A stretch of 57,360 nt of DNA from Bacteroidota bacterium (GTDB lineage: Bacteria; Bacteroidota; Ignavibacteria; Kapaibacteriales; UBA2268). Shown piece after piece: positions 42,253 through 52,182 of this stretch. Below the pieces are notes generated by a model that searched no databases, was not told where the DNA came from, and was given only the letters and a program-made list of their open reading frames with translations. The position numbers were made by a program, and so were the translations under genes. The first letter of the stretch is position 1, and every line of letters begins with the position of its first letter. The stretch lies in contig JAKIZO010000010.1 of assembly GCA_022707965.1 (NCBI GenBank), positions 1 to 57,360 of the forward strand, written 5' to 3'.

Positions 42253-45088
42253 TTTTTTCACTTCGAACCATTCCATCACCAAACACAATCCGAACAAAAT
42301 ACACACCAGCACTCAAATCAGAAACATCGAAAATCATAGAATTTAAGCCCGAATTTATAATTCTATTTTCATCGAAAATCTTTTCTTGCTTGCCAAGTGC
42401 GTTATATATAGAAATCCTTCCAATATTATCTTTTTCTGAAAACACTTCTAAAAACAATTGCTTTGCAGTTGGATTTGGATATACTCTAATAAAATTGGCT
42501 TTATCTTTGTTTTCAACACTTGCCGAAATTATCTGATGAACGAAATATTTGGCAAAATTCGCTTCTGAAATAATATTTTGCTCGTTCACACCAAGAACTA
42601 TTGCAAATGGAATAATCGCAGAATCACCCGCCGCCAGAGAGAAAGGTCCAGCGGAAATCACCATAGAAGCATCAGTAATTGACGATTGAAGCCGTTGCAC
42701 ACCACCTTTCAAAAACCGCAATTTTTCATCTCTTGTAAATCCATCATAAACGCCTGGATTTTCTTCGCTGTGCCCATCATTATCAATAGCGAAAAAATTG
42801 TTGCTGTATTGAGACAAATTAACTACCCCAGCAATTGGCAATCCGTCATCGATTGATTTGGCTATGGCAATACTATGATGCTCGTCCCACCAAATTTGGT
42901 TCGTCTGCGGAATGCCAATATCCCAATCAAAGTATAATCCAACATAAGTAGAGTCGACCTTCTTATCAGAGAAATTATAGACCTTGTAAAAAGTAAATAT
43001 CGTATTTTCAAGTTCTTTTCTTTTGAATTGATAAATGTTATTGCTAATTCTTAATTTACTAACATTTAAAGTGTCATCGTTAATAGTTTCAAATAGGCAG
43101 CTACCTTCGGCATCTGCAAAAATCGATGGATAATTCAAATTCATTGACTTAATTACTTGAAAATCTTTGTCTTTTCTCAACTGATACTCACCACGAGCAA
43201 CATTATATAATTCATTTCCATTAACAGAAAGCAACAAAGCACCTTCGAAAGCCATACTTTCGCTTTCTTCGAAACGAACACCTATGCCTTGCTGATTTCG
43301 AGGATAGTCGTTGTATCCGATATTTCCTGCACTATTAATTGTCGCAGTAACGTTATTTTTATCAAATATTCTATATGATGGTGAAATAATTGCTTCGTAA
43401 GCAAAATTATCCGATACATAGCCATCTGCGATTATTCTTGCAACAAGCTTTATCTCCTTATCATATTCATTAACATTATTTACAATAAATGCAAATTCAT
43501 CAGTTTGAGCAATTTCTGAACTAATTATTTTACCTAAATAGCAACTATCGTTAATTACTGTTAGCAAATTGCTGTTTGTTGAGTAAATTTTAACGCTTAC
43601 CTGTTCTGCATCATCGAGATAATTAATAATTGTAAGTTTAAATTTAATCGTGTCACTCGAAAAATATTCATTACTATTAGTTTTTCCAGTATTTTGCAAA
43701 GAAAGGACTTTTAGTGAAATAAAGGAATTGTCGGTCATCGCCCTCAATGCATTCACGCGTCCCTTGCCCAGCATTCCCGAATAATATGGATTATTGTAGT
43801 CAATATAATCTGAACTTGCTTTGACAATTTCCCGAATTACGAAGTTTGGCTTGTCAAGGAAACGGTTCAAAGTTAATGCTGCAACAGCTGCCGCAACTGG
43901 CGAAGCCATAGAAGTTCCGTTCATTGCACGATATTCATTCTCGGGGATTGTCGATAATATTTCTACTCCTGGGGCTGAAACATCGATTTTGTAATGATAA
44001 TTCGTAAAATATGCTCTTTTGTCCTCACTATCAACTGCTGCAACCGACAAAACACCATCATAAGCAGCGGGGTAATAAATCAAATATTGGTTGTTATTGC
44101 CAGCTGCTGCAACAATTAGAGAACCTAATTCATTTGCGGCTCTTATAATATCGGCTTCAGCCATTGAGTAGTGCGTTCCACCCCAGGAACAATTTATCAC
44201 TTTTGCTCCCATAGAAGCAGCATACAGAATTCCTGCGTATCCATTAGCAATGTTTGCTGCATAAGGAATATCTGAACCAATTTTCACAGGAAGCAGCTTT
44301 ACATTTCTTGCAACGCCTGCGATACCAATTCCGTTATTAGCGACTGCACCAATAATTCCAGCTACGTGTGTGCCGTGTGGATTGCCTGGTATTGGGTCGT
44401 TATCACCTTCACCGTAAAAGTCCCAGCCCCGCCAATCATCAACAAATCCATTGCCATCGTCGTCAATTCCGTTGTAGCGTTTATCGTTTCCATCAAGGTC
44501 AAAGCCCATTTCACCTACGTTGTAGTAAATATTGTCTTTTAAATCTTCGTGTAGATAGTCTATTCCTGTATCAACCACGCCAACTATTATTGTGATGCTT
44601 GTATCTATATAGTTCCACGCTAAATTTGCCTTGATTTGCTCAATGTAATTTTGTTCAGCAAGTAATGGGTCATTCGTGATTTCCAGCAATTTATGTTTGA
44701 ACAAAGGTTCAGCATATTCTACATCTGCAAAACTTGATATTTTTCTTGCAGCAACAAATGGGTCAATTATATTTGAATAGTCAATGACAGCAATTAAGTC
44801 TAAATTCAACTCCTTGCCACCGACAGAATTCTTTTGCCTATTTTTGGCTTTTGCCGAATTATACAAATTCAGTAAGTCATTGGAAATATATGGTCTTGCT
44901 ATGTTTTCGCCGATAATCTTTTCGAATTCAACAAAACTTGTTTGCCTTTGCTCAGTTTTCCATTTATTTGCTGTTTGAGAGTATTTTTTGAATTTAACTA
45001 CAAGTTTATTGGGATAATACTCTTCGAATTCGGCAAAAATTGCTGCGGGCAAGCAAAGCAAACAAAGAACAATAATTATTTTTTTCAT
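42236..45088 (-). CDS. Secreted subtilisin-like serine protease (S8) with T9SS sorting domain
   Basis: 950-aa exported protease. Signal peptide 1-19 (IIIVLCLLCLPAAIFA), a prodomain-like region (about 20-135), then the S8 catalytic domain: D173 (VVDTGID), H238 (HGTHVAG), oxyanion N331 (AAAGNNN) and S393 (NGTSMASP). A large beta-rich region follows. The C-terminal about 85 residues start with RVYPNPTAKQLFLEV and end GMVRSEKIILLD, a canonical type A T9SS sorting domain, so it is exported to the cell surface. Last gene of the giant-OmpA-protease operon, 17 bp after the OmpA-domain gene. Confidence 0.92.
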   Translation of the reverse strand: MKKIIIVLCLLCLPAAIFAEFEEYYPNKLVVKFKKYSQTANKWKTEQRQTSFVEFEKIIGENIARPYISNDLLNLYNSAKAKNRQKNSVGGKELNLDLIAVIDYSNIIDPFVAARKISSFADVEYAEPLFKHKLLEITNDPLLAEQNYIEQIKANLAWNYIDTSITIIVGVVDTGIDYLHEDLKDNIYYNVGEMGFDLDGNDKRYNGIDDDGNGFVDDWRGWDFYGEGDNDPIPGNPHGTHVAGIIGAVANNGIGIAGVARNVKLLPVKIGSDIPYAANIANGYAGILYAASMGAKVINCSWGGTHYSMAEADIIRAANELGSLIVAAAGNNNQYLIYYPAAYDGVLSVAAVDSEDKRAYFTNYHYKIDVSAPGVEILSTIPENEYRAMNGTSMASPVAAAVAALTLNRFLDKPNFVIREIVKASSDYIDYNNPYYSGMLGKGRVNALRAMTDNSFISLKVLSLQNTGKTNSNEYFSSDTIKFKLTIINYLDDAEQVSVKIYSTNSNLLTVINDSCYLGKIISSEIAQTDEFAFIVNNVNEYDKEIKLVARIIADGYVSDNFAYEAIISPSYRIFDKNNVTATINSAGNIGYNDYPRNQQGIGVRFEESESMAFEGALLLSVNGNELYNVARGEYQLRKDKDFQVIKSMNLNYPSIFADAEGSCLFETINDDTLNVSKLRISNNIYQFKRKELENTIFTFYKVYNFSDKKVDSTYVGLYFDWDIGIPQTNQIWWDEHHSIAIAKSIDDGLPIAGVVNLSQYSNNFFAIDNDGHSEENPGVYDGFTRDEKLRFLKGGVQRLQSSITDASMVISAGPFSLAAGDSAIIPFAIVLGVNEQNIISEANFAKYFVHQIISASVENKDKANFIRVYPNPTAKQLFLEVFSEKDNIGRISIYNALGKQEKIFDENRIINSGLNSMIFDVSDLSAGVYFVRIVFGDGMVRSEKIILLD

Positions 45089-45105
45089 TTCATTTCTCGA
45101 TACAA

Positions 45106-47244
45106 TTAAAAAATAGGTGTTCTAATTTCAATTTTCACAGTTCGGCTGTAACTTCTCCCTTCGGGAATGTTGTTGTCGAACAATAATTCGTCGCTACCAA
45201 TTGGGTAGACTTCCACATTTTCAGGGTTAATTTTCAGATAATTTCTTACTTCTTCCGAGCGTCGGCGAGCAAGTTCGCGGTTATATTCCAAAGTGCCTGT
45301 TCTATCGGCATAACCGTATATTTTAACTTTTGAATTAGGTGTAATTTTACTACGAATATAATCAAGCACGGGTTTGTGAATATCAAGTATTGTAGATTTG
45401 TCGAAATCGAACAAAATTAGCGAATAACGCTCAATGCGGTAATCATCTTCGATAATTTCACGCTTTTTGCGAATAGTTTTTTGATGAATAGTAACATTTT
45501 TCGAATGTTTTTTTACTTGATTTTCGTTGTCCTCAACGGTTAGAGTAATTATAGCTTCTTGTTCTAATTTGGGGATTGGATTTTGAACAATTTCCCAGGT
45601 GAATTGTTCAGGCGTTCCTTTTCCCTCGAAAGTTCTAATTATTTCGTTGCCTTGTGCAATTTCCAATTTATGGTCTTTAATACCAACGCTTGTTTGGATT
45701 AGTGGTCTTACTTCAATGACAGGTGGGTTAGCGATAATATCTATTTCTTTCATATAGACAGGTGCGATAATGCTAACATCATCTGAAGTAATTTCAACAC
45801 GGCTATTCTCTTCTATACCTTCTGGAATAACAGGATTTGTGGGTTTTGCGGGCAAATTTGTTGCTTGCGTTTTAATTCTCTGGGGTTCAATTCCCCAGAC
45901 ATCGACAAGATATCTCTTAACTGCTTCTGCCCGCTCCAATGAAAGTTGCAGGTTGTTTTGTTCTATTCCGGCGTTGTTGTTAGTACCAGTCAGTGTAATA
46001 TTAGCTTTTGGATTATTTCGCAGACGGGACCCAATTATATTGAGCAATTGATAGTAGATTTCCAGTGTGTTCCATTCGAGCTTAATTTCACTAAACTTCG
46101 AAGTTTCTTCTTTTGGTATTCTTTTCATTTTAGTTTTTTCAAGTGAATTTTCCCCTGGCGGGAAAAACACGTACGGAAGCAATGGAAATCCTTCTTCGGT
46201 TTCTACTTCCTCAATTATCAAAACTGGATTTTCCGTTCGTTTGCCTTGACGGTCAACCCCAAATACATCGAAACTAACATCTAATAATACCTCTTTTGGA
46301 ACAACCCGTTCGTAATATTCTTTAATAATTGTTCTTTCTATATTATCTTTTTCATTATCGATTATTTTTGTTTGACGTGTAGATTTAGCAAGTCGAACAA
46401 ATTCCGTCTTCACACTCTTATCGACAATGACAACGGTATCTTTTTCAATTATTGTGTCTCGCAGAGTAACAGGCTTTGGTTCGTAAATAGGGAATTTTAA
46501 ATTCAAAGCGAATTGTACAGTATTAACTTTCCAATCTACTTTTGAAATGTTTGTAAATGGAATATAGAAATTTACAGCGGGGGACATAAATGAATTGGCT
46601 CCAATCTTCAAGTCGTAACTAATTCCAATGTTCCCGAATAGTTGAAAAGCATTGTGAGCAGGAATTTCTTCATTGTTAAATTCATTTCGTATTCTTGAAC
46701 CATTAATAAACGTAACATTATTGGGACGCAGGATCTTCTCTTTTTGAGAAAATTCAGCCAAATACAAGTAGGACAGTCTCAGCCCGACAATAGAGTTTAA
46801 TCTATCGAAAATATTATACGAAATGTATGGCTCTGCACCAAGTGTAAATAACTTGCTTGCTAAATAATGTTCGACTTCGGCTCTTTGCACTAAAATTGTG
46901 TTGTGAGGCGGGGCTTCTTCTCGAACTTCGGTATTTCCAATAATCTCTTTTGGCGAAAAAGTGCCATCTAATTGAGAGAAGCCAAATTTTAAGCCCCACG
47001 AAAATTGCTTGTTAATATTCTTTTCGAACAAGCCACCTATTGAAAGACCGCTGCCATCTGCACTTTTGAACTTCGGACAGCAATTAGCGTACTTTTCGTC
47101 TAATTTGTTGAACGATGCAATGTGATTATTGTAGTTAAGCCCGAAATATCCGCCTAAATAAAATTGCACTGCTCTTTGTTGAGAAAAAATAAAACTGCTC
47201 GAAAATACCAAAACGATAATAACAACTTTAAAATACTTTGTCAT
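45106..47244 (-). CDS. Outer-membrane protein with beta-barrel and two OmpA-like domains
   Basis: 712 aa with signal peptide 1-21 (VVIIVLVFSSSFIFS). Residues about 25-235 look like a porin-type barrel (AVQFYLGGYFGLNYNNH, QFSWGLKFGFSQLDG). Two OmpA-like peptidoglycan-binding units follow: about 400-495 (ANITLTGTNN, LSLERAEAVKRYLVD, NSRVEI) and about 615-712 (FDFDKSTIL, KIYGYADRTG, NRELARRRSEEVRNYL). The second is canonical; the first is diverged. Position between the glycine-rich giant and the protease suggests that it anchors the surface assembly to the wall. Confidence 0.88.
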   Translation of the reverse strand: MTKYFKVVIIVLVFSSSFIFSQQRAVQFYLGGYFGLNYNNHIASFNKLDEKYANCCPKFKSADGSGLSIGGLFEKNINKQFSWGLKFGFSQLDGTFSPKEIIGNTEVREEAPPHNTILVQRAEVEHYLASKLFTLGAEPYISYNIFDRLNSIVGLRLSYLYLAEFSQKEKILRPNNVTFINGSRIRNEFNNEEIPAHNAFQLFGNIGISYDLKIGANSFMSPAVNFYIPFTNISKVDWKVNTVQFALNLKFPIYEPKPVTLRDTIIEKDTVVIVDKSVKTEFVRLAKSTRQTKIIDNEKDNIERTIIKEYYERVVPKEVLLDVSFDVFGVDRQGKRTENPVLIIEEVETEEGFPLLPYVFFPPGENSLEKTKMKRIPKEETSKFSEIKLEWNTLEIYYQLLNIIGSRLRNNPKANITLTGTNNNAGIEQNNLQLSLERAEAVKRYLVDVWGIEPQRIKTQATNLPAKPTNPVIPEGIEENSRVEITSDDVSIIAPVYMKEIDIIANPPVIEVRPLIQTSVGIKDHKLEIAQGNEIIRTFEGKGTPEQFTWEIVQNPIPKLEQEAIITLTVEDNENQVKKHSKNVTIHQKTIRKKREIIEDDYRIERYSLILFDFDKSTILDIHKPVLDYIRSKITPNSKVKIYGYADRTGTLEYNRELARRRSEEVRNYLKINPENVEVYPIGSDELLFDNNIPEGRSYSRTVKIEIRTPIF

Positions 47245-47258
47245 TGATTTATCCTTTA

Positions 47259-50200
47259 CTACTTATTTACAACTAATAATTTTGTGTAATAAGTCGTTGG
47301 TGTAGTTAATTTGAGCAAATAAATACCATTGGCTAATCTTGAAGAATTGATATAAACTGTTTTCTCTTTATTTACGGATTGTCCAATTTCGAAAGAACTA
47401 ATTTCATCTACCATCACACCATTCAAATTATATAATTCAAGCTTGTGAAAACCATTTTCAAGCAAATTAAGCGTAATTGAAGTATTGTCTGAGAATGGGT
47501 TTGGCGAAACAATAATCGTAACAGGGCGGTTATGCACATCAAGCAATCGATTTCCGCCTTCCGAACAAACTTTAATCGATAATGAGCCATTTTCAAGATA
47601 AAATTCTTGAACTCTCAAAGCATCAGGGTTGCTAACGCTCAAAAAGTTAATCGCCGTTGCAGTATCGTTCCCAAGCAAAACGTCGCCCACTATTTCAGCT
47701 ATTTTTCTTTCTACGTTCAATTGAGCAATATTAATGTTGTTAATCTCAACTCCGATTATTCTATTATGATTAACTATGTTGTTGCTTATAATTCTGCCGT
47801 TTGTAACAGTTTTCGGATAGAATAGGCTTCTATTGAATTCAAGCAGAAGCGTATCAATATTATAGTTTTGCAAAGTGTCATTTTCTAATTTGGCATAAAT
47901 TGGAATAGGATAATCTGTCCAGCGTGGGTCGAGCAATTCTAAGTTTGGTATCCTTAAAGTCATTATACGAGGTGGGAGCCCTGTGCCATCTAAATAGATG
48001 AATACTTTTTCCTCACAATTGATATATTTGGTATTAATTACAATTGTGTCTAAATACCGAATTTGCTGTGTTGGTAAAAAGCTGACAGTGAAAACTTGTT
48101 GCTGCTGTGGGTTTAGAGTAACTCCCGAAATATTGGGTTCAACTGAAAATACTGCTGGATAATTCTTTGGCAAGTCAATTGAGGTAATTGTAATTGGGAA
48201 AATACCTGTGTTGGTGAACGTAAAACTCAATTGAGAAACAGTATTAACTACTTTTCCACCAAAATCGATATAATCAGGCACTGCTATTGCAGTTGAACGC
48301 TTCTCGCCCCGCAGTTGAACAATAATTGTAGTGTCTTCGCCATTGCTTTCAGCTTCGAAAACAACATACGCTTGTTTATTACCATTCGGGCTGTACAGCG
48401 GCTCAAATGATATTACCAACTCAAAAGTTTCATTTAGTCCAAAGCTTCTTGGTAATGTATAATTTTGTCCGCGGAAATGGAATAAATCTTTGTCAATCCC
48501 ATCAATTTGCCACGATTTCAATTCAAATGGATTTGATGAAGAATTTCTTACGTATATTGATTTAACTGTATCTTCGCAACCTGAAACAATCCCCCAGTCT
48601 ACCGGGCTATTTGTGATTGGATGAGAATAGATTTTATTCAATTTTATAAGCTCAGTTGCAATCCAGTCGCACTCTTCAAATTCGAGTAAAATCGGTTCTG
48701 AATTTCTATTTTGTTTGTTAATTTTGATTGAAAAATCAAAATATTCAACCTCATTTGGTAGGATTTCAGCATTTGAAGGTGAAAAACTACCTTCAATTTG
48801 CTGATTTTCGAACCTTATGTTTTTTAAATTTACGGGCAGTAGCCCGTTGTTTCTTATGCTAAAAGTTGAAGCAACAGTCGAACCAACATCGACATTCCCT
48901 AAATCAATAGGATTTGGAATAATCTCAATATTTAGAGTATCTTTTGTCCCTTTTAGTTGTATTTTCACTTCTTCATAGCCAGGTTCATTGGTGTTGATAA
49001 TCAATTCTGCTAAGTGATTTCCCGGAAATCCTTGCTCAAATTTAATAATATATTGCACAGAATCGCCTGGCTGGACAGCTACTTGTGATAATGGTTGTTC
49101 TATTATCACAAATGCATTTGAACCAACAATTTTTGCGGGTGGGATAATCTCATATCTAAAATTCGACCCACTTGGATTGATAATATAAACAGTATCATAA
49201 GCAATCTGGCAGGTAAATAATGTATCAAAATCAAGAAGGTATTTTGAAGCAATAACGCTTGTTTCTAATCCCTTACCGCGAAGTGGAAGTTCGATATTAT
49301 ATACACACGTGCTATCTGTTGGCAAAGTAGTTATTTTCAGGCTTCCAAACACATCACCTTGATTTGTCGGAGAAAATCTAACGGTTATATTTATTTCTTC
49401 ATTAGGATTTAAAACTCCTGAAACACCTGGCATTACATCAACTATCGAAAAATCATTTCCAGAGACGCTAACCGAGCTAACATATATTCTTGAATTGCCT
49501 GTATTTCGAAGCCTAATTCCTTTCAAATTTGAGTTTCCAATGCGTGTGTCGGGGAAATTGCCGTCATCCAGAAAAGTAAGTTCAGCTTGTGTAGTTATCA
49601 AAATGATTTCTAATGAATCAATAATATTATCACATTCAGCTAATTTATAGTATAGAATATAACTTGTTGTTCCTAAGTTATTAGCAGTCAAATCAATCAC
49701 ATAAGTGCAGGTATCCAGTCGAGGAATTGCACGATTACCAATAATTTGGACACTTATATCTGAACCATTTGTCAATATGTTTTCTAAATTAATAGTAGTA
49801 TCGGTCAAATTTCCAACGCTTGCAATTATCTTGTAGCTTTCGCCCAGACAAGCATTAATAGAATACGTTCTTACACTTGTGAGATTGATTTCTTTGCTGA
49901 ATGGCTGGATAATACTATGCAAATTCGAATATAAAATTATATCTAACAAGTTAAGATTAACAGCAATAGGAAATGGATTTTGAGCCCCTGTCCAATTATC
50001 ATTATGATTAATAAATAGAGTGTCGTTAATTATAAGCGGATGATTTTGGTTGTAAGTATAAGTTATTTCAATATCTAAGCTATCAAATGGAGGAACAATT
50101 GTATTATTTATGTTCGACGAAAGAAAGCCTTTTGCAGAATATGCGTCCGAGAGAACTAAATCAGCGTCCCCTAAATTGTGAATTCTTGCCTTGAATTTGA

Positions 50201-52094
50201 CTTCTTGTCCGTCGCAAGCGAGCAAAGTATCGTTGAAAAGGGTATCCTGGCAATAAAATTCAGGTATTTTCTCTAAAATAAGCACATTTGCTGCTGCTTG
50301 TGTCATCAAAAAGTCAGGTTCAGCTCGATATTCGTTCGATTTATCGGGATTGGGAACACTTTGCATAGCAACAAGATAATAGACAGAATCAGTTCTATCA
50401 AGAAGCATCTGCACTTCCCAGAAAATTTGGTTGGGAGGAATTGTAGTAATATATGTCCATTCACGTGTTTCAGGTTTGAGCCATATTTGCAAAGAATCTT
50501 CAAATCTTTTGCTGCCACTAACCCAAAATGGTACAAGAGGCTTTATGTATCTTGTAGTGTCTGATGTTGGTCCCTGGTAATAAGTTACAGGGACAGAAGC
50601 AGCACTGCCTATATTTACATTCCACGATGGTGCATCACGACGGACACGTCCCCAACCACCGAATTGGCTTGTGCCGCCACCAGCTTTTCCACCTTCAATA
50701 AAAATTGATTGAGTACTACCATTATTAACAGATAATTTAGCTGATGTAACGACTGCACCACCACTGCCACCACCTCCATTTGAAGAATTGACACCATTCT
50801 GACCATTTGCGCCTTTTGCGGAAATTTGTACATTGCTTATTTCGGGTGCATAAATCAATATCGCACCGCCTCCGCCGCCGCCACTACCTGAGAAATTACC
50901 ACCAGACTGTGGGTTCCCGCTTGCACCACCACTGCCACCGGCCAGAGGAGTTATCATTTTATTGCCAACAGCCTTCCCGCCTGAATTATTACTGCCATCA
51001 CCATCAGTAGCATTACCGCCTGAACCACCCGGAGTATTCTGTTTGACACCAGAACCGCCACCGTAGCCACCTGGTGGATTGCAATTGTTTCCGTCGTTGC
51101 AATGTTCGCCTGAGCGACCAAAAGGATGCCCTGTTCCACCGCCCGCTGATTCATAAACATTAGGAATGTAGCTTGGTGGAACACCATTCAATGAATAGCC
51201 TCTTGCGGGTGTACTCCCGGTTGCTTCGAAAGTCCCTATTCCAGGAAGTTTCATAGAATTGGTAACAAGGGGCAGACTGCTATTATTTCGCCCACCACCT
51301 CCACCACCAGTAAAGCCATTCCCACCGTCATCACCATTTTGAGAGTTATCCGAAAACAGCCCTGCATCGTAGAACCTTCCACCACCACCTCCACCACCAG
51401 GACCCGCATCTAATAGCCTCTGCTGACCACCGCTTAATCCACCATCAACAGAAATGAGAGTGTTTGCACCACCTCTGATTGCACCTTTCGATATAAGAAT
51501 AAACGGCAAAAAGCCCTGATTTCCAGGTGTAAATGGGTCTGTGTCTGATGTAGATACATAGTAAGTTTGGTTAGCCAATATCATCGAATCAACAATCATT
51601 GCCCCACGTGGGGAACGTTTGCCAAGCAAGCCCGCACCAAGAATGTTTTCTGTGCTGCTGCTCTTATCTCCAAATGGGAATGGCTGGACAATATATAAAT
51701 CTACTTCATTCGAAAGAACGCCATTTTTATTGATACGAACTTTTATTTTAAAATCTTGCTCTAACAAGCTCCAATCCCACGAGTTCGGTTTCAACGATGG
51801 ATGGGCAAAAACTTGCGTCGAAATCAATCGTCCCTGCCAGCTAACCACCAAGGGACCAAACGTTACCTTCCATCTGTCGTTCGGATTTACAACTTCGATT
51901 TTTAAAGTATCGGTGGGCAAATTGTAAAAAGTTGTGTCTTTGCCAAAATTCCCATAAGTGTTATATGGAGCAATAAATTCGAGGTAACTATTCATTCCGG
52001 GGGCAACAATATCAGGCTGGATATAAGAAATAACTACATTGCTTTTCGCAAGATATGGGAAGATTGCTACTAATAAAAATATTAGTTTTTTCAT
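47259..52094 (-). CDS. Giant secreted surface protein: glycine-rich region, repeated choice-of-anchor-D domains, T9SS tail
   Basis: 1611 aa, the largest gene here. Signal peptide 1-18 (LIFLLVAIFPYLAKS). Residues about 210-500 are extraordinarily Gly/Ser/Asn-rich (GGGGGGRF, GGTGHPFGRSGEHC, GGGGGGAILIYAPEI, GGKAGGGTSQFGG). From about 610 to 1440 immunoglobulin-like domains of the ASPM/Hydin (choice-of-anchor D) type repeat, recognised by segments such as DTRIGNSNLKGIRLRNTGN, NVDVGSTVASTFSIRNNG and GGKVVNTVSQLSFTFTNTG. The C-terminal about 90 residues (IVSPNPFSDNTSITLNL, GIYLLKLTTPT) are a T9SS type A domain. Probably an adhesin or matrix protein; first gene of its operon. Confidence 0.82.
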   Translation of the reverse strand: MKKLIFLLVAIFPYLAKSNVVISYIQPDIVAPGMNSYLEFIAPYNTYGNFGKDTTFYNLPTDTLKIEVVNPNDRWKVTFGPLVVSWQGRLISTQVFAHPSLKPNSWDWSLLEQDFKIKVRINKNGVLSNEVDLYIVQPFPFGDKSSSTENILGAGLLGKRSPRGAMIVDSMILANQTYYVSTSDTDPFTPGNQGFLPFILISKGAIRGGANTLISVDGGLSGGQQRLLDAGPGGGGGGGRFYDAGLFSDNSQNGDDGGNGFTGGGGGGRNNSSLPLVTNSMKLPGIGTFEATGSTPARGYSLNGVPPSYIPNVYESAGGGTGHPFGRSGEHCNDGNNCNPPGGYGGGSGVKQNTPGGSGGNATDGDGSNNSGGKAVGNKMITPLAGGSGGASGNPQSGGNFSGSGGGGGGAILIYAPEISNVQISAKGANGQNGVNSSNGGGGSGGAVVTSAKLSVNNGSTQSIFIEGGKAGGGTSQFGGWGRVRRDAPSWNVNIGSAASVPVTYYQGPTSDTTRYIKPLVPFWVSGSKRFEDSLQIWLKPETREWTYITTIPPNQIFWEVQMLLDRTDSVYYLVAMQSVPNPDKSNEYRAEPDFLMTQAAANVLILEKIPEFYCQDTLFNDTLLACDGQEVKFKARIHNLGDADLVLSDAYSAKGFLSSNINNTIVPPFDSLDIEITYTYNQNHPLIINDTLFINHNDNWTGAQNPFPIAVNLNLLDIILYSNLHSIIQPFSKEINLTSVRTYSINACLGESYKIIASVGNLTDTTINLENILTNGSDISVQIIGNRAIPRLDTCTYVIDLTANNLGTTSYILYYKLAECDNIIDSLEIILITTQAELTFLDDGNFPDTRIGNSNLKGIRLRNTGNSRIYVSSVSVSGNDFSIVDVMPGVSGVLNPNEEINITVRFSPTNQGDVFGSLKITTLPTDSTCVYNIELPLRGKGLETSVIASKYLLDFDTLFTCQIAYDTVYIINPSGSNFRYEIIPPAKIVGSNAFVIIEQPLSQVAVQPGDSVQYIIKFEQGFPGNHLAELIINTNEPGYEEVKIQLKGTKDTLNIEIIPNPIDLGNVDVGSTVASTFSIRNNGLLPVNLKNIRFENQQIEGSFSPSNAEILPNEVEYFDFSIKINKQNRNSEPILLEFEECDWIATELIKLNKIYSHPITNSPVDWGIVSGCEDTVKSIYVRNSSSNPFELKSWQIDGIDKDLFHFRGQNYTLPRSFGLNETFELVISFEPLYSPNGNKQAYVVFEAESNGEDTTIIVQLRGEKRSTAIAVPDYIDFGGKVVNTVSQLSFTFTNTGIFPITITSIDLPKNYPAVFSVEPNISGVTLNPQQQQVFTVSFLPTQQIRYLDTIVINTKYINCEEKVFIYLDGTGLPPRIMTLRIPNLELLDPRWTDYPIPIYAKLENDTLQNYNIDTLLLEFNRSLFYPKTVTNGRIISNNIVNHNRIIGVEINNINIAQLNVERKIAEIVGDVLLGNDTATAINFLSVSNPDALRVQEFYLENGSLSIKVCSEGGNRLLDVHNRPVTIIVSPNPFSDNTSITLNLLENGFHKLELYNLNGVMVDEISSFEIGQSVNKEKTVYINSSRLANGIYLLKLTTPTTYYTKLLVVNK

Positions 52095-52182
52095 AATAAA
52101 TTATTACTCAAATAAGATAACTTATTTTTTATTTAATTGAATTAGACGTAGAAAATTAAAAATGTTTTAATTAAATTTTCAT

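Noticed and set aside
50600-51500. Open frames on the plus strand opposite the glycine-rich region
   Set aside because: They are shadow frames caused by the repetitive GGN codons of the real gene on the minus strand.
52109-52128. AAATAAG/CTTATTT hairpin between the YCF48 gene and the giant gene
   Set aside because: On the minus strand it is not followed by a T-run, and on the plus strand no gene ends there.
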